From assembly GCA_022769185.1 (NCBI GenBank), contig JALEKG010000117.1:1-41939 (forward strand): a stretch of DNA of 41,939 nucleotides, written 5' to 3'. Positions 1 through 8,382 of the stretch are shown here, piece after piece. The stretch comes from Dorea sp. GTDB taxonomy: Bacteria > Bacillota > Clostridia > Lachnospirales > Lachnospiraceae. Position numbers and translations under genes: made by a program. Under the pieces are notes generated by a model that saw only the letters and a program-made list of their open reading frames with translations, was not told the origin of the DNA and ran no database searches. Every line of letters starts with the position of its first letter. Position 1 is the first letter of the stretch.

Positions 1-1104
1 ATGGGTACGGCGAATACGATGCAGATGCTGGGAGAAGTTCTGAATCTGGTATTGCCGGGAACTTCTACCATTCCTGCAACGGACAATGCAAAGTTAAGAA
101 AAGCGAGAGAAGCAGGAAAGTGGGCAGTAGAGATGGTAAAAGCAGGAAGAAAACCATCAGAACTGATCACCAAAGAAGTATTGTATAATGCAATTATGTT
201 CGATATGGCAGTAGCTGGATCCACAAATGCAGTGCTCCATATTCTGTCTTATGCATATGAGCTCGGAATCAAACTGACACTGGAAGATTTCGAAAGATAC
301 GCAAAAGAGATTCCATGTATCAATGCGGTAGTGCCTAGTGGCCCATATACCGTAGTAGATTTCCATTATGCAGGCGGTGTCATGAATGTTATGAAGATGC
401 TGGAGAGCAAGCTGTTTACAGATGTTCCGGGTATGTATGGAAATACATGGAAGGAAATGCTTTCCAAAGTAACACCACAGGAAAATAAAGTAATCCATTC
501 ACTGGAAAAGCCTTTGTTTAATGAGCCTGGTCTTAAAATCTTAAGAGGAAATCTTTCTCCGAATGGAGCAATCGTAAGACCGACTGCTGTATACGAAGAA
601 GTAAAATACATGAAAGGAAAAGCGAAGGTATTTGAAGGAGACCGTCCGGCGTTTGAAGCAATTCAGGCTGGTGAGATCGTGCCTGGAGATATTATCGTGA
701 TCCGTTATGAAGGTTGTAAAGGAGCTCCGGGAATGAAAGAATTAATGCTGAGTATTGATGCTCTGATCGGTTTAGGACTTCACAAGAGTGTAGGACTCAT
801 CTCAGATGCAAGATTCTCAGGATTTAACTATGGAGCTATCATTGGCCATGTATCTCCAGAAGCATACGATGGAGGACCAATCGCGCTGGTAGAAAATGGG
901 GATGAGATCGTCATCGACATTCCAAACGGAGAAGTTTCTCTGCTGGTATCCGATGAAGAACTGGCAAGAAGAAAAGAAGCATGGGTATGTCCACCGTTAA
1001 AAGAAGAGAAGGGATGCCTGAATATCTTTGCAAAGATGTGCCGTCCGGCAGAAGAAGGCGGAGCAATGCAGCCGTGGGATCTGGATGCTAAGTTCCACAG
1101 ATAG
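1..1104 (+). CDS. IlvD/Edd-family dehydratase, 5'-truncated by window edge
   Basis: C-terminal 367 residues of an iron-sulfur dehydratase of the IlvD/Edd family (dihydroxy-acid and sugar-acid dehydratases). The opening MGTANTMQMLGEVL is the internal GMGTANTM block of the family, so the first Met is not the start and the gene begins upstream of the window. The family block YEGxKGxPGMKE is present as YEGCKGAPGMKE. The block carrying the catalytic Ser reads DARFSGFNYG followed by GHVSPEA; true IlvD has GGTRG after the Ser, while L-arabinonate/xylonate-type enzymes have SGTAYG. The protein is therefore a divergent member, and its substrate could be a sugar acid or another hydroxy acid rather than the valine/isoleucine intermediate. 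It is followed after 89 nt by an ornithine-cyclodeaminase-family gene, probably in one transcript. Family certain, substrate unknown. Confidence 0.85.
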   Translation: MGTANTMQMLGEVLNLVLPGTSTIPATDNAKLRKAREAGKWAVEMVKAGRKPSELITKEVLYNAIMFDMAVAGSTNAVLHILSYAYELGIKLTLEDFERYAKEIPCINAVVPSGPYTVVDFHYAGGVMNVMKMLESKLFTDVPGMYGNTWKEMLSKVTPQENKVIHSLEKPLFNEPGLKILRGNLSPNGAIVRPTAVYEEVKYMKGKAKVFEGDRPAFEAIQAGEIVPGDIIVIRYEGCKGAPGMKELMLSIDALIGLGLHKSVGLISDARFSGFNYGAIIGHVSPEAYDGGPIALVENGDEIVIDIPNGEVSLLVSDEELARRKEAWVCPPLKEEKGCLNIFAKMCRPAEEGGAMQPWDLDAKFHR

Positions 1105-1193
1105 GAGAAATATTTCCGATCAGCTGTTCGGATAAAGTGGAAAAACAATAATGAAGGAAAATAATAAAGGGAAAGAAAAAGGAGGATCATAGG

Positions 1194-2180
1194 ATGTTAC
1201 TGTTATCAAGAGAGGATATTAAGAAAGTATTTACGATTAAAGATGCCATTGAGGCAGACAAAAAGGCATTCCAGTTTGTAGTAGAGGGAAAATGTGATGC
1301 ACCTCTTCGCACGAATATCCAGGCACCAAAGTATGACGGTTGTTTTCTGTTCATGCCTGCATATGTAGAAGAAATGGATACGGCATCACTGAAGATTATT
1401 GACATCTTCCCACACAATATTGATCAGGGAATTCCATCATCTCCGGCACAGGTATTTCTGATTGATGGAAAGACAGGAGTTGTAATTGCTGTACTGGATG
1501 GTACTTATGTAACACAGCTTCGTACAGGAGCTGCATCAGGTGCCGCTTTTGATGTGCTGGCGAAAAAGGAATGCAGAATTGGTGCATTGATTGGAACCGG
1601 CGGACAGGCGGCAACTCAGCTGGAAGCTATGATGGCAGCCAGAAAGCTGGAGGAAGTAAGAGTATTTGACCTGAATTATGATCGTACCAAAGCATTTGCA
1701 GAGAGAATGCAGGAAGAACTGAAAGATTATGGAACCAGAATTGTTGCGGTAGAATCTTCTGATGCAGCAATTGATGATGCAGATCTTCTGATCACTGTTA
1801 CCCCATCTTCCAAGCCGGTATTTGACGGAACGAAGGTGAAGAAGGGTGCTACCATCAGCTGTGTAGGTGCTTATCAGCATCATATGCAGGAGATGGATCC
1901 GGCAATCCTTCCGCGCGCATCAAAGATTTATTTTGATTCTGAAGAAGCTGTACTTTCTGAATCTGGAGATATCCTGATCCCATTAGAGGAAGGAATTATC
2001 ACAAAAGATGATTTTACGGGAGATCTTGGAAATGTGATCAAAGGAGAATTAGTTGGACGTGAGAATGACGATGAGATCATTGTATTTGAGACGGTAGGAG
2101 TAGCTACACAGGATCTGGTAGCTGCGAGAGAAATCTATGACAAGGCAGTCGAGGCCGGTGTCGGAATGCAGTGGGGCTAA
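1194..2180 (+). CDS. Ornithine cyclodeaminase / mu-crystallin family NAD(P)-dependent protein
   Basis: A 328-residue cytoplasmic protein of the ornithine cyclodeaminase/mu-crystallin family, which also includes alanine dehydrogenases, ketimine reductases and opine-type dehydrogenases. The Rossmann nucleotide-binding turn is visible as ALIGTGGQAATQLEAMMAAR near residue 140, and the C-terminal GDLGNVIKGE block is typical of the family. Length is normal. The start is supported by AAAGGAGG eight bases upstream of ATG. The gene lies 89 nt after the IlvD/Edd gene and before an amino-acid symporter, which suggests a role in amino- or imino-acid metabolism. The exact substrate cannot be read from sequence; ornithine, alanine or a cyclic imine are all possible. 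Confidence 0.85.
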   Translation: MLLLSREDIKKVFTIKDAIEADKKAFQFVVEGKCDAPLRTNIQAPKYDGCFLFMPAYVEEMDTASLKIIDIFPHNIDQGIPSSPAQVFLIDGKTGVVIAVLDGTYVTQLRTGAASGAAFDVLAKKECRIGALIGTGGQAATQLEAMMAARKLEEVRVFDLNYDRTKAFAERMQEELKDYGTRIVAVESSDAAIDDADLLITVTPSSKPVFDGTKVKKGATISCVGAYQHHMQEMDPAILPRASKIYFDSEEAVLSESGDILIPLEEGIITKDDFTGDLGNVIKGELVGRENDDEIIVFETVGVATQDLVAAREIYDKAVEAGVGMQWG

Positions 2181-2223
2181 GAAGAAATCGGATTTATAGA
2201 ATGCAGGCATGAAGCAGGCTGTG

Positions 2224-2247
2224 AAGGCAGGCTTTGTGCCTGTTTTT
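2224..2247 (+). terminator. Intrinsic terminator after the cyclodeaminase-family gene
   Basis: AAGGCAGGC (2224-2232) pairs with GCCTGTTTT (2238-2246), including two G-U pairs, around a five-base loop, and runs into a T-tract at 2243-2247. It closes the dehydratase/cyclodeaminase transcript. Copy A of a dispersed element follows immediately. Confidence 0.7.
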
Positions 2248-2280
2248 GTTGGCTTGTATGCGATAAAAAGATCCAGTGGC
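2248..2280. repeat. Dispersed post-terminator element, copy A
   Basis: Directly after a terminator T-run, this stretch shares the skeleton GTTGnCnTGTATGCGATAAAAA followed by TCCAGTGG with 27148-27179 and, more loosely, with 38577-38608. All three follow the U-tract of a plus-strand terminator. No coding potential is seen. Orientation of any function is unknown. Confidence 0.55.
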
Positions 2281-2318
2281 TCTTTTGAGTTGCGGTATAT
2301 GTGATTGCTATTGAAAGG

Positions 2319-2348
2319 TTGTACAGGATAGCAGTTATATGATACAAT
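2319..2348 (+). promoter_or_regulatory. Probable sigma-A promoter of the AGCS symporter
   Basis: TTGTAC (2319-2324), an 18-base spacer and TACAAT (2343-2348), about 57 bases before the ATG of the symporter gene. It lies downstream of a terminator, so the symporter is probably transcribed separately from the two genes before it. Confidence 0.55.
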
Positions 2349-2404
2349 GAGTAGAAATGATTACATGCCGGTAAGGGGAATGCCGGAAGTAATGAGGAGG
2401 AAAG

Positions 2405-3799
2405 ATGACAGCATTCATTGAGAAAATATATACGTTACTTTGGGGGGATATTGTATCGATTCCATTACCTGGGGGAGGGAAGCTGGGACTTTCTGTTCTG
2501 GTCATCCTGCTGATCCCTACCGGAATCTATTTTACGATCCGTACCAGATGTCTGCCAGTACGGCTGTTCCCAGAGATGATCCGGTCTCTTACGGAGAAGA
2601 AGAGTCAGAAGGGAGCACTTTCGTCATTGCAGACTTTGATCGTGTCGACGGCTACCAGAGTCGGAATGGGAAATCTGGTCGGTGTTGTTGCGGCAATCTC
2701 AGCGGGAGGTGCAGGTGCGGTCTTTTGGATGTGGCTGACGGCACTTCTGGGATCCTCAACTGCGTTTATTGAAGCGACTCTTGCACAATTACATAAAGAA
2801 GAGGATCCACTATATGGTGGGTATCATGGAGGACCGGCGTATTATATTCATCACCGCGCAGAGCAGAGAAACGGGGGAAAGAAAAAACGGTATTCAATCC
2901 TGGCAGTATTATTTGCGATTTCGGGGCTGATCTGCTGGTGTGGAATCAGTCAGGTAATCAGTAATTCAGTCACCTCAGCATTTTCGAATGCATTTCAGAT
3001 TCCTCCGATTTATACAACAATCATACTTGTAATTCTTGCAGCGGTAATTGTACTGCGGAAAAATGCAACTGTAAAAGTGCTGGATGTTCTGGTACCTGTT
3101 ATGGCAGGCTGCTATTTTCTGATTACGGTGTTTATTATTTTTACGAATCTGCCGCAGGTTCCAGGTGTATTTCAAAGAATTTTCGAAGAAGCATTTGGAT
3201 TTCGCCAGGCGGCAGCGGGTGGATTCGGTGCGGTTATTATGAACGGGGTTAAGAGGGGACTTTTTTCGAATGAAGCAGGTTCCGGATCTGCTCCATGTGC
3301 AGCGGCAGCAGCAGAAAGTGACCAGCCGGTGAAGATCGGACTGGTTCAGGCATTGGGGGTATTCATTGATACGATCGTAATCTGCAGCTGTACAGCGATG
3401 ATTATGTTGCTTGTTCCAGAGAAGATTACGGCCGGGCTTACCGGAATGGATCTTTTGCAGACGGCACTTCAATATCATCTGGGAACGTTCGGAGTAGTAT
3501 TTATTGCGATTACTTTGGGGATGTTCAGTTTCTCTACGTTTATTGGTATTTTGTTTTATGCAAGATCGAATGTCGCTTACTTATTTGGGAATAAATGGTG
3601 TTTTCAGACGGCCTATAAGGTTCTGGCATTGGTGATGCTTTTTGTTGGCGGCCTTGCGGCTTATACGGTTGTATGGGATCTTGGGGATGTAGGAATCGGA
3701 TTAATGACAATCTTTAATCTGATTGCGGTATATTCCATGTCCGGGCAGGCGCTGGAAGCATTGCAAGAGTATGAAAAAAATCGAAAAAGAAGAGGATAA
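2405..3799 (+). CDS. AGCS-family sodium/alanine-glycine symporter
   Basis: A 464-residue multi-pass membrane protein of the alanine/glycine:cation symporter family, importing a small neutral amino acid with Na+ or H+. The family block appears as GMGNLVGVVAAISAGGAGAV near residues 87-106, followed by FWMW, and a second conserved stretch RGLFSNEAGSGSAPCAAAAA near 285-304. About ten hydrophobic segments are visible. Length is typical. The ATG follows GAGGAGG with a short four-base gap. It has its own promoter and is closed by a strong bidirectional terminator. Substrate is inferred from the family; alanine or glycine is most likely, which would fit the amino-acid enzymes upstream. Confidence 0.92.
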   Translation: MTAFIEKIYTLLWGDIVSIPLPGGGKLGLSVLVILLIPTGIYFTIRTRCLPVRLFPEMIRSLTEKKSQKGALSSLQTLIVSTATRVGMGNLVGVVAAISAGGAGAVFWMWLTALLGSSTAFIEATLAQLHKEEDPLYGGYHGGPAYYIHHRAEQRNGGKKKRYSILAVLFAISGLICWCGISQVISNSVTSAFSNAFQIPPIYTTIILVILAAVIVLRKNATVKVLDVLVPVMAGCYFLITVFIIFTNLPQVPGVFQRIFEEAFGFRQAAAGGFGAVIMNGVKRGLFSNEAGSGSAPCAAAAAESDQPVKIGLVQALGVFIDTIVICSCTAMIMLLVPEKITAGLTGMDLLQTALQYHLGTFGVVFIAITLGMFSFSTFIGILFYARSNVAYLFGNKWCFQTAYKVLALVMLFVGGLAAYTVVWDLGDVGIGLMTIFNLIAVYSMSGQALEALQEYEKNRKRRG

Positions 3800-3802
3800 A
3801 TA

Positions 3803-3840
3803 GAAAAAGCAGTTTCCGGGAAATGGGAAACTGCTTTTTC
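3803..3840. terminator. Bidirectional terminator between symporter and ECF S component
   Basis: A perfect 15-bp stem, GAAAAAGCAGTTTCC (3803-3817) with its complement at 3826-3840, around an eight-base loop. The A-run on one arm and T-run on the other let it work for both converging genes. Confidence 0.88.
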
Positions 3841-3877
3841 TTATAGGATTTAAACGCTTGATTTTTGAATCTTGCCG

Positions 3878-4408
3878 TTATTGTTTTGCTTCATAAGCTA
3901 CCTGACGAACATCTGGAATTGCAATTAGAATCGGATATAACACGCAGGCAATGATCAGTCCGCCAATACCCTGGATGATATTTGCCGGAATACTTGCTGC
4001 AGCACCTGCTGCACCATACATAAAAGATTCACACAGAAAATATCCTCCGGCTACCAGAATGATATCTGTTACACCGCCAAGAATGACTGCAGTATAACGA
4101 GTCTTAGATGTTTTCCCGATTTTCTGATAGACGACTCCGGCAATCAGTGCAATCAGTCCCTTGATCACGAGAGTGATTGGAACATAGATAAAATATCCGC
4201 CGATCAGGTCCGCAAGTGCAGAACCGATTCCTCCGGCCAGCATTCCCCAGACAGGACCAAGAATGATGCCGGATAAGATGACAACTGCATCACCTGGATG
4301 AATATAGCCGTTCGTTCCCGGTGTAGGAATACGTATGGACATAGTGGCAACACAGGCAAGCGCGGCAAACAGTGCTGTCATCAAAAGTTTCTTTAAATTA
4401 GAATTCAT
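3878..4408 (-). CDS. ECF transporter S component
   Basis: A 176-residue membrane protein resembling substrate-binding S components of energy-coupling-factor vitamin transporters. Five to six hydrophobic segments are visible, with the family-like stretch IPTPGTNGYIHPGDAVVILS (about residues 23-42) followed by GPVWGMLAGGIGSALADL and YVPITLVIKGLIALIAGVVY. The reading frame extends 39 bases further upstream, but the ATG at 4408 is chosen because AGAGGG lies just before it and the protein then begins MNSNLKKLL, a normal first membrane segment. No EcfA/EcfT genes are nearby, so it probably uses a shared energising module encoded elsewhere. No vitamin riboswitch was recognised upstream; the ligand is unknown. 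Confidence 0.82.
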   Translation of the reverse strand: MNSNLKKLLMTALFAALACVATMSIRIPTPGTNGYIHPGDAVVILSGIILGPVWGMLAGGIGSALADLIGGYFIYVPITLVIKGLIALIAGVVYQKIGKTSKTRYTAVILGGVTDIILVAGGYFLCESFMYGAAGAAASIPANIIQGIGGLIIACVLYPILIAIPDVRQVAYEAKQ

Positions 4409-4493
4409 AATAAGCCCTCTTTCTCTTTGTGTTCTATAACTGACCATACTTTACAACAGTGATGGCATGAGATAAAGAGCCAATTATAAGAAA

Positions 4494-4539
4494 AAAGACC
4501 AGACCAGTTTTGATGGAATAAATTTATATAGAGGTCTTT
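4494..4539 (-). terminator. Terminator of the AraC regulator gene
   Basis: Read on the minus strand, AAAGACC (complement of 4533-4539) and GGTCTTT (complement of 4494-4500) form a seven-base-pair stem with a long loop, followed by more T residues. It begins at the stop codon of the regulator. Confidence 0.6.
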
Positions 4540-5426
4540 CATTCCAGAGAATGGTTTTTGCGATACTGACTGGGAGAACATCCCATGTATCTTTTGAAGA
4601 TCTGTCCATAATATGCCGGTGTGGAAAATCCGACCATGCCGGCTATTTTTGTGACACTTTCGCCTGCCATTAATAGAGGAAGACTATTCTGCACTCTGAG
4701 GGAAAGCAGATAGTCAAAAATGGTCATCTTCATATGTTTTTTAAAGAAACGACAGCATTCACTCTTACAGAGGTTCACATGATCTGCAATATCGTCCAGA
4801 CTGATGTCCTGCGTATAATGTTCCTGAATAAATGACATAATCTCACGGAGTCTCTGCAGGTGTTTCTGATTCTGGGAAGCATCCGATGGAAGGGCAGTAT
4901 AGTAGTGGAAAAATTTCTGCCAGATACTGGACAGTAGCAGATGTACCTGGAGTTCAAAGTCAGAAGGAGGATTCAGGGAAAGCTGGTAAATATCCTGGAT
5001 CTGCCCAATGACAGCCTGCTGCCAGTCTACATCCTTTGTAAGTTTTAAAGAAGACCAGGCATCATTTGTAGTAATAAAATCAAGATATTTGGTCTGTAAC
5101 AGACTATGCTCATAACCATAGAGAAAACGAGGATGAAAGGTGACGGAAATATAATTACAGTCTTCTCCATCCTTCATATAACCGGCATGAAGAGCGTTGC
5201 TGTTGCAGAACAGCCCATCTCCGGCAGAGAGAATATATTTCTTATCATTGACGTAATACTCCATCTTACCAGACATAAACCAGGTCAGTTCAATCTCGGG
5301 ATGCCAGTGCCACATAAAGGATCCCTGTTCGTATGACTGGATGGATTCCGGGCTGATATGAACCGGAAATTCATAATTTCCGTGTTGTTTTCGTTCTTTT
5401 TGGTTCTTTTCTGTATAGATCTGCAT
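4539..5426 (-). CDS. AraC-family regulator with N-terminal cupin, divergent from galKT
   Basis: A 295-residue transcriptional regulator. The N-terminal half is a cupin-like sugar-binding domain with the marker HWHPEIELTWFMSGKMEYYV near residues 41-60. The C-terminal hundred residues form the double helix-turn-helix AraC DNA-binding domain: ISLDDIADHVNLCKSECCRF for the first and VTKIAGMVGFSTPAYYGQIF with GCSPSQYRK for the second. It is divergently transcribed from galK across about 125 bases, and two near-identical 11-bp direct repeats lie in that gap, overlapping the galK -10 box. It is therefore a good candidate for a local regulator of galactose metabolism; the inducer is not known from sequence. 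Confidence 0.9.
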   Translation of the reverse strand: MQIYTEKNQKERKQHGNYEFPVHISPESIQSYEQGSFMWHWHPEIELTWFMSGKMEYYVNDKKYILSAGDGLFCNSNALHAGYMKDGEDCNYISVTFHPRFLYGYEHSLLQTKYLDFITTNDAWSSLKLTKDVDWQQAVIGQIQDIYQLSLNPPSDFELQVHLLLSSIWQKFFHYYTALPSDASQNQKHLQRLREIMSFIQEHYTQDISLDDIADHVNLCKSECCRFFKKHMKMTIFDYLLSLRVQNSLPLLMAGESVTKIAGMVGFSTPAYYGQIFKRYMGCSPSQYRKNHSLE

Positions 5427-5466
5427 GGTTTCCTCAATATCCTTATAGTTTTATCCAATATACTTA

Positions 5467-5499
5467 TTGTGTTATGATCATATTCTCATTATAATCATA
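5467..5499 (+). promoter_or_regulatory. galKT promoter with overlapping 11-bp direct repeats
   Basis: TTGTGT (5467-5472), a 17-base spacer and a perfect TATAAT (5490-5495). The weak -35 with a perfect -10 is typical of activator-assisted promoters. Two direct repeats, TTATGATCATA (5472-5482) and TTATAATCATA (5489-5499), differ at one base and sit 17 bases apart, the second covering the -10. They are candidate sites for the divergent AraC regulator. A short ATTAG/CTAAT inverted repeat follows the promoter. Confidence 0.6.
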
Positions 5500-5551
5500 A
5501 ATTAGAAGAGCTAATTATGCAAGGAAAATTGGATGAATGGAGGGTAAAACA

Positions 5552-6718
5552 TTGAAAGAGCAGTTGATTCAGAAATTTATGGAATTGTATGGTGAAGGTG
5601 GAGAGATTCGTGCATATTTTGCACCGGGACGTGTGAATCTGATCGGGGAACATACGGATTACAACGGGGGACATGTATTTCCGTGTGCACTGACACTGGG
5701 GACTTATGGAATCGTAAGAAATAGAGAGGACCGCAAGCTTCGTTTTTATTCTGTGAATTTTGAGAAACTTGGAGTGATTGAGACCAGTCTGGATGATCTT
5801 GTACCGAGTAAAGCAGCCGGATGGACCAATTATCCGAAGGGAGTAATGTGGGCATTCGAGAAGAGAGATCATAAGCTGTCTCATGGTCTTGACATCCTGA
5901 TCTATGGAAATATTCCGAATGGTTCCGGCTTATCTTCTTCTGCATCACTGGAAGTGCTGACCGGCCTGATCCTGAAGGATACCTTTGGATTTGATGAGGT
6001 GTCTATGGTTGATATTGCACTGATCGGTCAGGATTCTGAGAATAATTTTAACGGATGTAACTGTGGAATTATGGATCAGTTTGCAAGCGCTATGGGTAAG
6101 AAAGATCACGCAATCTTCCTGGATACCAATACATTAAATTATGAATATGCACCGGTCATTCTGGAGGATGCTAAGATCGTAATTACGAACAGCAAGGTAA
6201 AACATAGCCTGGTAGATTCTGCTTATAATGACAGAAGAAATGAGAGCGAGACTGCATTAAAAGAACTTCAGACGGTAGTTGATATCCAGACCCTGGGAGA
6301 TCTGACGGAAAGTGAGTTTGAGCAGTACAAAGATGCAATTAAAGATCCGGTAAGACTGAAAAGAGCAAAACATGCGGTATATGAGAACCAGAGAACGATC
6401 CGGGCTGTTGAAGCACTGAAGAATCAGGATATTGAGCTGTTCGGACAGCTGATGAATGCGTCTCACGCATCCCTTCGCGATGATTATGAAGTGTCCTGTG
6501 AGGAGATTGATATCCTGGTAGATCTGGCACAGGCAATGCCACATGTACTGGGTTCCCGTATCACAGGAGGCGGATTTGGCGGATGTACTGTCAGCATCGT
6601 AAAGAATGATACGGTTGAGAAGTTTGTAGATGAGATTGGTAAGGCTTATGAGGAAAAAGTCGGACATAAAGCAGAATTTTATGTAGTAGATATCGGTGAC
6701 GGGGCAAAAATTATCTAA
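5552..6718 (+). CDS. galK: Galactokinase (Leloir pathway), probable TTG start
   Basis: Cytoplasmic GHMP-family kinase that phosphorylates galactose to galactose-1-phosphate with ATP. Family blocks are clear: GRVNLIGEHTDYNGG (galactokinase signature, near residue 25), the phosphate loop PNGSGLSSSASLEVLTG (near 125) and GSRITGGGFGGCTVSIV near the C-terminus. An in-frame ATG lies at 5537, but it overlaps the GGAGGG at 5539-5544; that ribosome site sits seven bases before TTG at 5552, giving a 388-residue protein beginning MKEQLIQKF. The longer 393-residue form cannot be excluded, since AAGGAA precedes the ATG by about ten bases. galT follows 31 bases later, so the two genes form one operon. Confidence 0.93.
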   Translation: MKEQLIQKFMELYGEGGEIRAYFAPGRVNLIGEHTDYNGGHVFPCALTLGTYGIVRNREDRKLRFYSVNFEKLGVIETSLDDLVPSKAAGWTNYPKGVMWAFEKRDHKLSHGLDILIYGNIPNGSGLSSSASLEVLTGLILKDTFGFDEVSMVDIALIGQDSENNFNGCNCGIMDQFASAMGKKDHAIFLDTNTLNYEYAPVILEDAKIVITNSKVKHSLVDSAYNDRRNESETALKELQTVVDIQTLGDLTESEFEQYKDAIKDPVRLKRAKHAVYENQRTIRAVEALKNQDIELFGQLMNASHASLRDDYEVSCEEIDILVDLAQAMPHVLGSRITGGGFGGCTVSIVKNDTVEKFVDEIGKAYEEKVGHKAEFYVVDIGDGAKII

Positions 6719-6749
6719 TTCTGATACAAAGCAAAAGGGAGATGGAAAG

Positions 6750-8240
6750 ATGTTATATGAAAATATTAAGAAACTGGTAACATATGGAATTCGGACCGGA
6801 CTGACTCCGGAATGTGAACGTGTATATACGACCAATCTTCTGTTGGAACTGTTCGGAGAAGATGATTATGAAGATGTTGAGATTGGAGAAGAGGAGATCA
6901 ATCTGGAAACCGTTCTGGCTTCACTTCTGGATGAAGCTGTGAAACGGGGAATCATCGAGGACAGTATCGGATACCGGGATCTCTTTGATACAAAGATTAT
7001 GAATTGTCTGGTTCCGAGACCGGCACAGGTTCAGGAGACATTTGCCAGAAAATACGAAGTGTCTCCGGAAGAGGCAACAGAGTATTTCTATAAACTCAGT
7101 CAGGACAGCGATTATATCCGCCGTTACAGAGTAAAGAAAGATATGAAATGGAAAGTGGATTCCGACTATGGAAAAATCGATATTACCATTAATCTTTCCA
7201 AACCGGAAAAGGATCCGAAGGCAATCGCAGCTGCCAGAAATGCTAAGGCAAATGCATATCCAAAATGCCAGCTCTGTATGGAAAATGAAGGATACGCAGG
7301 AAGATTGAATCATCCTGCAAGAGAAAATCACCGGATCATTCCAATTACGATCAATGAAAGCCAGTGGGGATTCCAGTATTCTCCGTATGTATATTACAAC
7401 GAGCACTGTATCGTATTTAACGGGCAGCATGTGCCGATGAAGATTGAAAAAGCAACATTCGTAAAATTATTTGATTTTATTAAAATGTTCCCACACTACT
7501 TCCTGGGATCCAATGCGGACCTTCCGATCGTTGGCGGATCGATCTTAAGCCATGATCATTTTCAGGGCGGACATTATACATTTGCAATGGCAGAGGCTCC
7601 GATCGAAAAGCAGGTAGTGATCCCGGGATATGAAGATGTTGAGGCAGGAATCGTAAAATGGCCATTATCAGTCTTGAGAATCAGAAGCAAAGATGAAAAG
7701 CGTCTGATCAATCTGGCAGATCATGTCCTGAAGGCATGGAGAGGTTATACAGATGAGGCTGCTTTCATTTATGCAGAGACAGACGGAGAACCACATAATA
7801 CGATCACTCCGATTGCAAGGAAAAAGGGAGATATCTTTGAGCTTGATCTGACGCTTCGTAATAATATTACGACGGAAGAGCATCCGCTTGGTGTGTATCA
7901 TCCGCATGCAGAGTACCACAATATCAAGAAGGAAAATATTGGTCTGATTGAGGTTATGGGACTGGCGGTATTGCCATCCAGACTGAAAGAAGAACTGGAG
8001 ATTCTGGCAGATTATCTGGTGGAGAAGAAAGATATCAGAAGCAATGAAAAGATTGAAAAGCATGCAGAGTGGGTCGAAGCTTTCCTTCCGAAATATCCGG
8101 AGATCACACCGGAAAATGTAATGGAGATCCTGAAGGAAGAGGTTGGAATTACATTCGTACATGTATTGGAAGATGCCGGAGTGTATAAATGTACACCAGA
8201 TGGCAGAGATGCATTTCTGAGATTTGTAAATACATTATAA
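6750..8240 (+). CDS. galT: Galactose-1-phosphate uridylyltransferase, class II
   Basis: Cytoplasmic enzyme that exchanges galactose-1-phosphate with UDP-glucose to give UDP-galactose and glucose-1-phosphate. At 496 residues it belongs to the longer Gram-positive class II GalT family, which is about 150 residues longer than the E. coli type. Recognisable stretches include CQLCMENEGYAGRLNHPARE and, near residue 269, LSHDHFQGGHYTFAM, which carries family histidines. The ATG at 6750 is preceded by GGGAGATGGAAAG; the open frame upstream overlaps galK and is not needed. A terminator closes the operon. No galE is adjacent. Confidence 0.94.
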   Translation: MLYENIKKLVTYGIRTGLTPECERVYTTNLLLELFGEDDYEDVEIGEEEINLETVLASLLDEAVKRGIIEDSIGYRDLFDTKIMNCLVPRPAQVQETFARKYEVSPEEATEYFYKLSQDSDYIRRYRVKKDMKWKVDSDYGKIDITINLSKPEKDPKAIAAARNAKANAYPKCQLCMENEGYAGRLNHPARENHRIIPITINESQWGFQYSPYVYYNEHCIVFNGQHVPMKIEKATFVKLFDFIKMFPHYFLGSNADLPIVGGSILSHDHFQGGHYTFAMAEAPIEKQVVIPGYEDVEAGIVKWPLSVLRIRSKDEKRLINLADHVLKAWRGYTDEAAFIYAETDGEPHNTITPIARKKGDIFELDLTLRNNITTEEHPLGVYHPHAEYHNIKKENIGLIEVMGLAVLPSRLKEELEILADYLVEKKDIRSNEKIEKHAEWVEAFLPKYPEITPENVMEILKEEVGITFVHVLEDAGVYKCTPDGRDAFLRFVNTL

Positions 8241-8259
8241 TATGGTTTGTTGAATCAAG

Positions 8260-8293
8260 AGGATGTGTGGCGAAAAGCCTGCATCCTTTTTTT
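8260..8293 (+). terminator. Terminator of galKT
   Basis: AGGATG (8260-8265) pairs with CATCCT (8282-8287), with an inner GGC/GCC stem across a small internal loop, followed by a seven-base T-run. Confidence 0.8.
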
Positions 8294-8382
8294 GTTTCAC
8301 AAAATAAACATAGTTTTACCACATACTTTTCAAATAAATTCCTTATATTGTTAAAAAAAGATTTTTGACAGGAGGAATGACA

